From the NCBI GenBank assembly GCA_958448635.1, contig CAUDEQ010000053.1, forward strand, positions 1 to 12,996: 12,996 bases of DNA. The letters are read 5' to 3'. Positions 1 to 6,891 of this stretch are shown here, one piece after another; the first letter of the stretch is position 1; the number at the start of each line of letters is the position of its first letter. The DNA is from an uncultured Bacillota bacterium. Lineage in GTDB: Bacteria > Bacillota > Clostridia > Peptostreptococcales > Anaerovoracaceae. The translations under genes and the position numbers were made by a program. The notes under the pieces were generated by a model. That model saw only the letters and a program-made list of their open reading frames with translations. It did no database searches and was not told the DNA's origin.

Positions 1-65
1 GCTGTGATAATCGAAGCAGTAAATATGCGAGGGCGTAGGACCTGAGCAGGAAAGAGGTGAAAAGC

Positions 66-266
66 ATGAAGGAAGGAATCCATCCTGATTACAAGGAATG
101 TAAAGTAACTTGCGCATGCGGAAACACATTTATGACAAAGTCCGTACAGGAAGAAATCCGTACAGACATTTGCTCAGCGTGCCATCCGTTCTTTACAGGA
201 CAGCAGAAATTCGCTCATAGAGGCGGACGTGTTGAAAAGTTCAAGAACAAATACAATCTCGACTAA
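66..266 (+). CDS. rpmE: 50S ribosomal protein L31, zinc-binding (C+) type
   Basis: This is a 66-residue L31, a protein of the large ribosomal subunit. It is the zinc-binding form: cysteines sit at 16, 18, 36 and 39, the CxC...CxxC arrangement of the C+ class. The conserved opening MKEGIHPDY and the middle segment HPFFTGQQKF are typical of the family. I place the start at ATG 66 because AGGTG (55-59) lies six bases before it. An in-frame GTG at 57 would add three residues but overlaps that ribosome binding site. A strong terminator follows at once, so L31 is the last or only gene of its transcript. The first 56 bases of the window show no gene I can identify and may be its 5' leader. The C+ form is usually expressed when zinc is plentiful; no Zur-type site is visible here. 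Confidence 0.96.
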   Translation: MKEGIHPDYKECKVTCACGNTFMTKSVQEEIRTDICSACHPFFTGQQKFAHRGGRVEKFKNKYNLD

Positions 267-286
267 TAATATTGAAATTTCAACCT

Positions 287-319
287 ATAACCACTTTTCA
301 CAAGAGAAGTGGTTATTTT
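287..319 (+). terminator. Intrinsic terminator of rpmE
   Basis: A 12-bp perfect stem (287-298 with 305-316) encloses a six-base loop and runs into TTTT at 316-319. It lies 20 bases after the rpmE stop codon and separates L31 from the prfA transcript. Confidence 0.9.
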
Positions 320-392
320 AGTGTAATGCAGTATACGCAGTGAAAGCACCCGTGAAAAACCGCCGTTTGGTCTTTTATTTCAACCCTTGGTA

Positions 393-401
393 TGTTATAA
401 T
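393..401 (+). promoter_or_regulatory. Extended -10 promoter of prfA
   Basis: TGTTATAAT (393-401) is a perfect extended -10 element. The -35 is poor (TTTATT-like at 374-379), which is common when the TGn motif is present. The expected transcription start is near 408. This would drive prfA and probably sua5, since no terminator or obvious promoter lies between those two genes. Confidence 0.7.
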
Positions 402-414
402 CTAAAGTTAGAAA

Positions 415-441
415 ACGGCAGGGTAAGCGATGCGCTGCCGT
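415..441 (+). promoter_or_regulatory. Hairpin in the prfA 5' leader
   Basis: ACGGCAG (415-421) pairs perfectly with CTGCCGT (435-441) around a 13-base loop that itself contains GC...GC. It begins within about ten bases of the predicted transcription start and has no T-run after it. It may be a stabilising 5' hairpin rather than a terminator. Its function is unknown. Confidence 0.45.
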
Positions 442-473
442 GATACGATGAATAAATAAAACAGGAGTTCAAA

Positions 474-1535
474 ATGTTTGATAAGCTTGATTTTATAACG
501 GAAAAATACGATGAGCTGGCTCAGAAGGTATCGGACCCCGAAATCATAAACAATCAGCCTGTATGGCAGAAGCTGATAAAGGAAATGGGAGAGATGGAGC
601 CCATCGTAAAAGCATATAAGGAATATAAGAAAGCGAAGACCGAACTGGCTGATGCCAGGGAGCTCCTCGAAGAGGGCGATGAGGAAATGCGTGAGCTGGC
701 CAAGATGGAGATCAGCGAGCTGGAGGAGACCATCGAGGAGCAGGAGGCGGAGCTGAAGCTTCTGCTGCTTCCTAAGGACCCTAACGATGAGAAGAACGTT
801 ATTCTGGAGGTAAGGGCAGGTACAGGCGGAGAGGAAGCGGCTCTGTTTGGAGCGGACCTGCTGAGAATGTACACGAGATATGCCGAAAGAAACAGATGGA
901 AGACGGAGCTTATAGATATCAACGATACGGGAATGGGCGGCATCAAGGAAGCCATCATGCTGATAAAGGGAAAGGGGGCTTATTCCAGACTGAAATATGA
1001 AAGCGGCGCTCACAGGGTACAGAGAGTTCCTGAAACAGAAAGCTCCGGAAGAGTCCACACATCGGCAGCCACCGTTGCCGTTCTTCCTGAGGTGGACGAC
1101 GTCGAGGTGGAGTTGAATCCCAACGATGTGAGAGTAGACGTATACAGAGCGTCGGGAAACGGCGGACAATGCGTAAACACCACAGACTCGGCAGTCAGGC
1201 TTACCCATGAGCCTACAGGGCTGGTGGTAACATGCCAGGACGAAAAATCTCAGATAAAGAACAAGGAAAAGGCCTTCAAGGTACTCAAGGCAAGGCTTTA
1301 CGATCTGGAAATGCGCAAGCAGCAGGAGGAGATCGCAGGCCAGAGAAAGAGCATGGTAGGCTCCGGAGATAGAAGCGAGAGAATCAGAACGTACAATTTC
1401 CCTCAGGGCAGAGTGTCCGATCACAGAACGGGCATGACCATCTACAAGCTGGACACCTTCCTGGACGGAGATATAGATGAAATAGTGGACGGCCTTATCA
1501 CCAGCGATCAGGCTGAGAAGATGAAGAATTTTTAA
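474..1535 (+). CDS. prfA: Peptide chain release factor 1 (RF1)
   Basis: This is a 353-residue class I release factor, a usual length for RF1. RF1 reads UAA and UAG and triggers peptidyl-tRNA hydrolysis on the ribosome. The PxT codon-recognition tripeptide is present as PET (186-188) within RVQRVPETES, which marks RF1 rather than RF2 (SPF). The catalytic GGQ is at 230-232 in SGNGGQCVNTTDSAVR; Cys after GGQ replaces the His common in proteobacteria. The acidic coiled-coil-rich N-terminal domain covers about residues 1-100. AGGAG (463-467) lies six bases before the start. The next gene begins two bases after the stop, so the two are probably co-transcribed. prmC, which encodes the methyltransferase acting on the GGQ glutamine and often neighbours prfA, is not adjacent here. 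Confidence 0.98.
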   Translation: MFDKLDFITEKYDELAQKVSDPEIINNQPVWQKLIKEMGEMEPIVKAYKEYKKAKTELADARELLEEGDEEMRELAKMEISELEETIEEQEAELKLLLLPKDPNDEKNVILEVRAGTGGEEAALFGADLLRMYTRYAERNRWKTELIDINDTGMGGIKEAIMLIKGKGAYSRLKYESGAHRVQRVPETESSGRVHTSAATVAVLPEVDDVEVELNPNDVRVDVYRASGNGGQCVNTTDSAVRLTHEPTGLVVTCQDEKSQIKNKEKAFKVLKARLYDLEMRKQQEEIAGQRKSMVGSGDRSERIRTYNFPQGRVSDHRTGMTIYKLDTFLDGDIDEIVDGLITSDQAEKMKNF

Positions 1536-1537
1536 CC

Positions 1538-2572
1538 ATGAAGACTAAGCTGTTGTCAACAAATAAATCAGACATAGCAAAGGCTGCAGCCATAATCCGT
1601 GAAGGCGGTCTTGTGGCCTTTCCTACGGAGACGGTATACGGCCTCGGCGCCGACGCCCTTTCGGAAAAGGCAGTGGCCGATATTTACGCCGCCAAGGGGC
1701 GTCCCAGCGACAACCCGATGATAGTGCATATTTCCAGAGCCAGCGATATGGGGAGGCTGACGCCGGTGCTAAGTGCGGATATCGTCAAGCTCATAGAAAA
1801 TTTCTGGCCGGGTCCCCTCACGATCGTGGTGAAGAAAAAGCCTGAGGTTCCGGACAGGACCACAGGAGGGCTGGATACTGTGGCGGTAAGAATGCCGGAC
1901 AGCAAGGTAGCCCTTGAGCTGATTAGCATGGCAGATACGCCAATAGCAGCTCCCAGCGCCAACATATCGGGCAGACCGAGCCCTACGAGAGCCAGAGACG
2001 TCATAGCCGATATGGACGGCAGGATAGACGCCGTGATAGAGGGTGAAGACTGCAGAGTGGGAATAGAATCCACTGTTGTGGATATGACAGGGGATGTTCC
2101 TACGATCCTGAGACCCGGGATAATAACGGCGGAGAACATAGAGGCGGTCCTTGAGCGTGAGGTTAAATACGACGAGTCCCTGCTGAAGGACGGTAAAATG
2201 TTTGCGTTGGATCCTGAGGACGGAGAAGGCGAGATTGACGGCTTCAGGCCCAAGTCGCCGGGAATGAAATACAGGCATTATGCGCCTAAGGCTCAGATGA
2301 CCATAATCGAAGGTCAGCGTGACAAGGTGAAGTCCGAGATAGAAAGAGTCAAAGCTCTCAATGAAAGACTGGGTCTCAAGGTGGGAGTCATACTCTTCGA
2401 GGAAAAAGCATTCATAGAGGCGGCTCATGACTTTTTCGCAAGGCTGAGAGATCTGGACGAAGAGGATGTGGATCTCATTCTGGCAGGAGCCCTCAGCGAT
2501 ACCGACGGCGTGGGCTTTGCAGTGATGAACAGAATGCTGAAGTCGGCAGGCTATAACATAGTTAAGGTGTAG
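1538..2572 (+). CDS. ywlC: L-threonylcarbamoyladenylate synthase (Sua5/YwlC type)
   Basis: This 344-residue enzyme makes threonylcarbamoyl-AMP from threonine, bicarbonate and ATP, the first step of t6A modification at position 37 of ANN-reading tRNAs. The N-terminal YrdC domain (about 10-200) shows PTETVYGLGADA (29-40), KGRPSDNPMIVHI (53-65) and PSANISGRPSPT (139-150), which line the nucleotide and threonine pocket. A linker then leads to the C-terminal Sua5 domain, which opens with SPGMKYRHYAPKA (240-252). Having both domains makes it Sua5/YwlC rather than the short TsaC. The start follows the prfA stop by two bases and has no strong ribosome binding site of its own, so translation is probably coupled to prfA. 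The prfA-ywlC pairing is common in Bacillota. Confidence 0.96.
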   Translation: MKTKLLSTNKSDIAKAAAIIREGGLVAFPTETVYGLGADALSEKAVADIYAAKGRPSDNPMIVHISRASDMGRLTPVLSADIVKLIENFWPGPLTIVVKKKPEVPDRTTGGLDTVAVRMPDSKVALELISMADTPIAAPSANISGRPSPTRARDVIADMDGRIDAVIEGEDCRVGIESTVVDMTGDVPTILRPGIITAENIEAVLEREVKYDESLLKDGKMFALDPEDGEGEIDGFRPKSPGMKYRHYAPKAQMTIIEGQRDKVKSEIERVKALNERLGLKVGVILFEEKAFIEAAHDFFARLRDLDEEDVDLILAGALSDTDGVGFAVMNRMLKSAGYNIVKV

Positions 2573-2620
2573 CCGCAGCACATGATAAATGATAGAAAGC
2601 CATAGCTTATGATAATACAT

Positions 2621-2641
2621 GCACAGCCGGAAGGCTCGTGC
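2621..2641 (+). promoter_or_regulatory. Small intergenic hairpin before rpiB
   Basis: GCACAGCC (2621-2628) pairs with GGCT-c-GTGC (2633-2641, one bulged C) around a GGAA loop. No T-run follows, so it is not a typical terminator. It lies just before the rpiB ribosome binding site and might be an RNA-processing or stabilising element in an sua5-rpiB transcript. Confidence 0.35.
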
Positions 2642-2657
2642 GGAAACGGAGAAAACC

Positions 2658-3089
2658 ATGAAAATTGCCATCGCCAGCGATCACGGCGGATTTGCGCTTA
2701 AAGAGAAGGTCAAGGAATATCTGAAGGGAAGAGATATCCAGGTTCTCGATCTGGGTACAGACTCTGAGGAATCCGTGGACTACCCTCAGTACGGAAAGGC
2801 CTGCGGAGAGGCTGTTGCCTGCGGAGAGGCGGATAGAGGCATTGTCGTATGCGGTACGGGGATAGGAATCTCCATCGCAGCCAACAAGGTGAAGGGCATA
2901 AGATGCGCCCTTTGCACAGACGTTCACATGGCGGAAATGACGAGAAAGCACAACGATGCCAATATGCTGGCTATGGGCGGCAGGACCACCGATACGGAGA
3001 CTGCGCTGGCAATAACTGCTGCATGGCTCGATACCGAGTTCGAAGGCGGCAGACATCAGCGAAGAGTAGATATGTTAAACGAAGCGTAA
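2658..3089 (+). CDS. rpiB: Ribose-5-phosphate isomerase B (RpiB/LacAB family)
   Basis: This 143-residue enzyme interconverts ribose 5-phosphate and ribulose 5-phosphate in the non-oxidative pentose phosphate pathway. It opens with MKIAIASDHGGF, the family's phosphate-binding start. CGTGIG (65-70) holds the catalytic Cys65, followed by SIAANKVKGIRCAL and the conserved RKHNDANMLAMGGR (96-109). I chose ATG 2658 because GGAG (2648-2651) lies six bases upstream and because family members begin exactly at MKIAI. An in-frame ATG at 2619 would add 13 non-conserved residues and has no ribosome binding site. LacA/LacB sugar-phosphate isomerases share the fold, but the lone gene and its upp neighbour favour RpiB. 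The link with upp is sensible, since ribose 5-phosphate is the precursor of the PRPP used by UPRTase. Confidence 0.95.
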   Translation: MKIAIASDHGGFALKEKVKEYLKGRDIQVLDLGTDSEESVDYPQYGKACGEAVACGEADRGIVVCGTGIGISIAANKVKGIRCALCTDVHMAEMTRKHNDANMLAMGGRTTDTETALAITAAWLDTEFEGGRHQRRVDMLNEA

Positions 3090-3128
3090 GCTTGAAGATA
3101 TTTTAATATGTGAAAGGTAGGTATAACG

Positions 3129-3758
3129 ATGAGCAACGTATATGTATTCGATCATCCACTGATTCAGCACAAGACTGCAATGATCAGAAAAGAAGACACA
3201 AGTGTAAAGGACTTCAGAGAACTGGTTAAGGAAATCTCAATGCTAATGGGATATGAGGCCACGAGAAAGCTGCCTCTGAAGGAGGTTGAAATCACAACTC
3301 CTATGCAGAAGGCAAAGGTAAACATGCTTGCAGGTGAAGATGTTGCTATCGTACCTATTTTGAGAGCAGGACTGGGAATGGTGGACGGTATGCTGGCGCT
3401 GGTTCCAAATGCAAAGGTTGGCCATATCGGACTTTACAGAGACCCTGAGACTCATGAGCCTGTTGAATATTACTGCAAGCTCCCTGCAGACATCGAGCGC
3501 AGAGAGATCTTCGTAGTGGATCCTATGCTTGCCACAGGCGGAAGCGCTGCGGCGGCAATCGACTTCATAAAGGCAAGAGGCGGTAAGAAGATCATATTCA
3601 TGTGTCTTATCGCAGCGCCTGAAGGCATAGAGGTATTACAGAAAGCTCACCCTGACGTTGATATATTCATTGCGGCAAAGGATGACGGCCTGAATGAAAA
3701 CAAGTACATCCTTCCGGGACTGGGTGATGCAGGAGACAGACTTTACGGTACAAAATAA
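3129..3758 (+). CDS. upp: Uracil phosphoribosyltransferase
   Basis: This 209-residue enzyme salvages uracil by joining it to PRPP to form UMP, and its length is normal for the family. The PRPP loop is VVDPMLATGGSA (129-140), and the uracil-binding tail is PGLGDAGDRLYGT (196-208). The flexible segment PILRAGLGMVDG (76-87) is also characteristic. An AAAGGTAGG-like ribosome binding site precedes ATG 3129, 39 bases after rpiB, so it probably shares the rpiB transcript. A hairpin follows the stop codon. Confidence 0.97.
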   Translation: MSNVYVFDHPLIQHKTAMIRKEDTSVKDFRELVKEISMLMGYEATRKLPLKEVEITTPMQKAKVNMLAGEDVAIVPILRAGLGMVDGMLALVPNAKVGHIGLYRDPETHEPVEYYCKLPADIERREIFVVDPMLATGGSAAAAIDFIKARGGKKIIFMCLIAAPEGIEVLQKAHPDVDIFIAAKDDGLNENKYILPGLGDAGDRLYGTK

Positions 3759-3761
3759 TGA

Positions 3762-3788
3762 AAAAGCGTACAGATCCGGCGCTTTTCC
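3762..3788 (+). terminator. Possible weak terminator after upp
   Basis: AAAAGCG (3762-3768) pairs with CGCTTTT (3780-3786) around an 11-base loop. The four Ts belong to the stem and are followed by CC rather than more T, so termination is likely partial. It lies three bases after the upp stop. Confidence 0.45.
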
Positions 3789-3871
3789 TCAACCGACCGA
3801 GAGATGTGAGCCATCGGCAGACTGCAGGAGGACATTAACGGCATAGTGAAAAGAATTACAACGGAAAGGCG

Positions 3872-5218
3872 ATGAAAACAATGAGTTTTGATTTTATACC
3901 AGACAGCGTCAGCAAGCATGATAATGTATATGACGTTTTAAAAGAAAGAGGCTTTATAGAGCAGTCAACGGACGAGGAAAAGATCCGTGAGCTTTTACAG
4001 AATGAAAAGGTGAAGTTCTATATCGGTTTTGACCCTACAGCCGATTGTCTTCATGTGGGACACTTCATGCAGGTTATCATAATGATGTACATGCAGAAGT
4101 TCGGGCATACGCCTGTAGTTCTCCTGGGAGGCGGAACAGGAATGGTAGGAGACCCGTCGGGAAGAGCCGATATGCGTCAGATGATGTCTGTGGAGACCAT
4201 CGAGCATAACTGCAATCAGTTCAAAAAGCTGTTCGACCGTTTCCTGGAGTTCGACGACGAGTGGCAGTACGAGGGCAACAACGGCGTCTTTGAGCCGGGC
4301 CATGAGAATAAAACTCCTGAGCCGGGCAAGGCGGTTGCTGTTAACAATGCCAGATGGATACGCCCTCTGACATATATCGACTTCATGAGAGAGATAGGCT
4401 CATGCTTCAATGTAAACACCATGCTGAGAGCGGAGTGCTTCAAGCAGAGAATGGATCGTGAAGGCGGACTTACTATCTTCGAGCTGGGATACATGCTGCT
4501 GCAGAGCTACGATTTCATGGTTATGGCTCGTGACTTCGATGTAAAGATTCAGTTCGGCGGCAATGACCAGTGGTCCAACATCATCGGAGGCGTGGATCTG
4601 ACGAGAAAGAAGACAGGCAAGGAGGTCTACGGCATGACCTTCTCGCTGCTGACAAATTCCGAAGGCATGAAGATGGGTAAGACTCAGAAGGGTGCGCTGT
4701 GGCTCGATGCAGATAAGACCTCACCGTACGAGTTCTACCAGTACTGGAGAAATGTGGGCGACGCCGATGTGGAAAAATGCCTGAGAATGCTGACCTTCCT
4801 GCCGATGGATGAGGTTATGAGACTTTCGGCTCTGGAGGATAAGGAAATCAACAAGGCGAAGGAGATTCTTGCCTTTGAGGTAACCAAACTGGTGCATGGC
4901 GAAGAAGAAGCGACAAAGGCACAGGACGCTGCCAGAGCGGCCTTCGGAGGTGCGGGAGATCTCAGCAATCTGCCTACTATCCAGGTTGAAGCATCAAAGC
5001 TGGCCGGAGAAGGTATGGGCGTTGTGAACTTCATCAAGGAGCTGGGCCTTGTTCCGAGCAACAGGGAAGGCTTCATGACGATAGAGCAGGGCGGTCTCAA
5101 GATAGACGGAGAAAAGATCGCTGACAAGAAGTTTCAGGTGACAGCCGATCTCTTCAAGGATGGAAAGATTCTTGTGGAAAAAGGCAAGAAGAAAAAGGTA
5201 CTTGTGGAGCTTGTATAA
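3872..5218 (+). CDS. tyrS: Tyrosyl-tRNA synthetase
   Basis: This 448-residue class I synthetase charges tRNA-Tyr. The HIGH motif reads HVGH (61-64). QFGGNDQWSN (227-236) and LLQSYD (209-214) are tyrosine-pocket motifs. The KMSKS loop appears as KMGKT (267-271), the same type as the KFGKT of the Bacillus enzyme. The C-terminal S4-like RNA-binding domain covers about 375-448, ending in a run of lysines. It is longer than the usual 400-420 residues because of an acidic, Gly/Pro-rich insertion at about 130-155, before VNNARWIRPLTYIDF. GGAAAGG (3863-3869) is close to ATG 3872 (two bases) and rather far from the in-frame ATG at 3881 (eleven bases), so the true start could be three codons later. The 113-base upstream gap has no T-box motif, although many Bacillota tyrS genes have one. 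Confidence 0.97.
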   Translation: MKTMSFDFIPDSVSKHDNVYDVLKERGFIEQSTDEEKIRELLQNEKVKFYIGFDPTADCLHVGHFMQVIIMMYMQKFGHTPVVLLGGGTGMVGDPSGRADMRQMMSVETIEHNCNQFKKLFDRFLEFDDEWQYEGNNGVFEPGHENKTPEPGKAVAVNNARWIRPLTYIDFMREIGSCFNVNTMLRAECFKQRMDREGGLTIFELGYMLLQSYDFMVMARDFDVKIQFGGNDQWSNIIGGVDLTRKKTGKEVYGMTFSLLTNSEGMKMGKTQKGALWLDADKTSPYEFYQYWRNVGDADVEKCLRMLTFLPMDEVMRLSALEDKEINKAKEILAFEVTKLVHGEEEATKAQDAARAAFGGAGDLSNLPTIQVEASKLAGEGMGVVNFIKELGLVPSNREGFMTIEQGGLKIDGEKIADKKFQVTADLFKDGKILVEKGKKKKVLVELV

Positions 5219-5256
5219 TCCGGCGGAACAGCTGCGCTATTGAAAAATAAAAAAAC

Positions 5257-5296
5257 AAAATTCCTTGAGCTCATATCAGCTCAAGGAATTTTTTTA
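5257..5296. terminator. Bidirectional terminator between tyrS and the aldolase gene
   Basis: A perfect 15-bp stem (5257-5271 with 5278-5292) has a six-base loop. It is flanked by T-rich sequence on the plus side and by A-rich sequence on the other side, which reads as a T-tract on the minus strand. It therefore can end tyrS transcription on plus and the ArsC-like/aldolase operon on minus. Its right arm also encodes the last residues (KKFLELI) and stop of the minus-strand gene. Confidence 0.92.
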
Positions 5297-6284
5297 TTTC
5301 ATCCTCGGTGGTTCCCCATGAGGTTACGAGACGTATGCATGAATGAGTTTCCGATGGAAATTGCCAGCCCTCGAACATCACCTTCTCTGAAAGCTCTTTG
5401 ACGAGCTTCTTGGGAAACAGCGGGAAAATCATATTCGTCTGAGGCGGGATAGCGAATTCATAGCCCCTGGCGGCGATGCCTTCTGCCAGCATTGCGGCAA
5501 GACGGTTGGCATGAGCGCCCAGCCTGAGGTAGAGATCGTCCTTCAGCAGCGCCTGGAACTGGACTCCCAGAAGCCTGCCCTTTGCAAGCATGGCGCCTCG
5601 CTGCTTTACGAGAAAGCGAATATCCTCCTGAAGCTCCTCCTTGACGATGACGAGAGCCTCGCCGAACATGGCACCGCACTTTGTACCTCCGATGTAAAAG
5701 GCGTCGCACAGCTGAGGCAGGTCCGTGAACTTCAGATCGCTTTCGGGAGCCGTCAGCGCCATGGCGAGACGGGCTCCGTCGATATAAGTCATGAGACCAT
5801 GCTCAAGACATTTTTCACGGAGAGCCTGAAGCTCGCTTTTTGTATATATGAGGCCTGTTTCGGTTGAATTGGAAATGTAGATTATGGCAGGCTTGACGAA
5901 GTGTTCATCCTCATGCTCGATAATCACGGCGTCGATGTCCTCGGGGCGGAGCTTACCGTCGACCGTGGGAACGTGATTGATCTTGTGGCCGGTGGCTTCG
6001 ATGGCTCCTGTTTCGTGAACGCATATATGTCCCGTGGAAGGGGCGATTACGCTGTGGTGGGGCCTGAGGAAAGCGGCCAGCGCCGTCTGAGTCGTCTGAG
6101 TTCCTGCTGTAAGGAACTGAACGTAGGCTGTCGGACAGCCGATGAGGCGGCGTATCATGTCGGCGGCCTCGTCGCAGAAGGGGTCTATGCTGTAGCCGTC
6201 AGCCAGCACCATGTTGGTTTCCGTCAGAGCCTCAAGCACCTTGGGGTGGCAGCCGAGGCTGTAGTCGTTTTTAAGAAAGATCAT
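5271..6284 (-). CDS. Threonine-aldolase-family PLP enzyme (beta-eliminating lyase fold)
   Basis: This 337-residue enzyme has the fold-type I PLP architecture of low-specificity L-threonine aldolase (PF01212), which cleaves threonine or allo-threonine to glycine and acetaldehyde. The PLP lysine is K202 in YIGGTKCGAMFGEA. YIDGARLA (167-174) carries the aspartate that contacts the pyridine nitrogen (D169) and a conserved arginine. HICVHETGAIE (86-96) matches the histidine that stacks on PLP. The N-terminal ND...G...HP pattern is also typical. Its ATG overlaps the stop of the upstream ArsC-like gene as ATGA, with the TTATCCTCCC complement (GGGAGGATAA) just before it, so translation is coupled. 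Its stop lies in the shared terminator. Exact substrate (L-threonine, L-allo-threonine or another beta-hydroxy amino acid) cannot be read from sequence, so I leave the gene symbol blank. Confidence 0.9.
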   Translation of the reverse strand: MIFLKNDYSLGCHPKVLEALTETNMVLADGYSIDPFCDEAADMIRRLIGCPTAYVQFLTAGTQTTQTALAAFLRPHHSVIAPSTGHICVHETGAIEATGHKINHVPTVDGKLRPEDIDAVIIEHEDEHFVKPAIIYISNSTETGLIYTKSELQALREKCLEHGLMTYIDGARLAMALTAPESDLKFTDLPQLCDAFYIGGTKCGAMFGEALVIVKEELQEDIRFLVKQRGAMLAKGRLLGVQFQALLKDDLYLRLGAHANRLAAMLAEGIAARGYEFAIPPQTNMIFPLFPKKLVKELSEKVMFEGWQFPSETHSCIRLVTSWGTTEDEIKKFLELI

Positions 6285-6631
6285 AGCAGATTATCCTCCC
6301 ATTCCTTTTCCTTGAAGCCGGTGGCGACGAAGTCATCGGATACGATGATGGGACGCTTCACCAGCATTCCGTCTGAAGCCAGCAGGCTGTATTGCTGATC
6401 CTCCGACATTTCAGGGAGCTTGTCCTTGAGCTTCATCTCCTTGTAGAGAAGTCCGCTGGTGTTGAAGAAACGCTTGAGGGGAAGACCGCTTCTGGCGTGC
6501 CAGTCTCGCAGTTCATCCTCCGTGGGATTGTCTTCCTTGATATAGCGGATATCGTAATTTATTGCGTGTTCATCCAGCCACTTCTGAGCCTTCCGGCATG
6601 TGGTGCATTTTGGATAACAAATAAAAAGCAT
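6281..6631 (-). CDS. ArsC/Spx-family thioredoxin-fold protein
   Basis: This 116-residue protein belongs to the ArsC/Spx/MgsR family (PF03960). It has a CTTC redox pair (Cys9, Cys12) after a YPKC start, an additional Cys5, and the conserved RPI segment (93-95) near the C-terminus. Family members include glutaredoxin-linked arsenate reductases, YffB-like proteins of unknown substrate, and the RNA-polymerase-binding regulators Spx and MgsR. A CxxC pair is compatible with Spx-type redox sensing. There is no ars gene nearby, so I would not call it an arsenate reductase. AAAGGAGG (complement of 6637-6644) gives a very strong ribosome binding site five bases before the start. It is the first gene of an operon with the PLP enzyme, and the functional link between the two is not known to me. 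Confidence 0.88.
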   Translation of the reverse strand: MLFICYPKCTTCRKAQKWLDEHAINYDIRYIKEDNPTEDELRDWHARSGLPLKRFFNTSGLLYKEMKLKDKLPEMSEDQQYSLLASDGMLVKRPIIVSDDFVATGFKEKEWEDNLL

Positions 6632-6674
6632 AGGCGCCTCCTTTGAAAATCAATATTTGCTGACTGCAGAGCAT

Positions 6675-6715
6675 TTCAGCTGCTATTGAGGATATTTTAA
6701 CATAGAGCAGCTGAA
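6675..6715 (-). promoter_or_regulatory. Promoter of the ArsC-like/aldolase operon inside an inverted repeat
   Basis: On the minus strand TGTTAAAAT (plus 6694-6702 complement) is an extended -10 element with no good -35. It lies inside a perfect 10-bp inverted repeat, TTCAGCTGCT (6675-6684) and AGCAGCTGAA (6706-6715), separated by 21 bases. The two half-sites are about three helical turns apart, as for a dimeric regulator binding both sides of the -10. The inverted repeat is seen; the operator role is inferred. Confidence 0.5.
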
Positions 6716-6809
6716 TTGGCTATAAAAACAGCCTTTTGTGAGGCGGAGGGTCATTCATATATCTATAAAGGGCATTTGAATATGGAATGAAATCTGCGAA
6801 AATGAGGTG

Positions 6810-6839
6810 TTGTGCTGCCCGATAAAAATGTGATATCAT
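6810..6839 (+). promoter_or_regulatory. Promoter of the DMT permease gene
   Basis: TTGTGC (6810-6815), an 18-base spacer and TATCAT (6834-6839) preceded by TGA form a plausible sigma-A promoter with an extended -10. It overlaps the most upstream in-frame ATG (6838), so that ATG would not be in the transcript; this supports the later start chosen for the gene. Confidence 0.5.
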
Positions 6840-6891
6840 GCATTATACATATACTTTTATAGCTGACAATAGGAGAGGCAGACGGCTGAAG

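Noticed and set aside
408..1424. Long minus-strand frame opposite prfA (338 codons)
   Set aside because: It lies entirely over the clear RF1 gene, has a composition-driven Leu/Arg-rich translation with no family motif, and is a shadow of RF1 codon use.
1684..2671. Two long minus-strand frames opposite ywlC
   Set aside because: They overlap a well-supported Sua5 gene completely, with no ribosome binding site or recognisable motif.
3759..3871. T-box riboswitch before tyrS
   Set aside because: The gap is only 113 bases and contains no T-box core sequence or antiterminator-like pair.
5901..6398. Plus-strand frame of 165 codons opposite the PLP enzyme
   Set aside because: It is antisense to conserved PLP enzyme and ArsC-like coding sequence, and its translation shows no domain.
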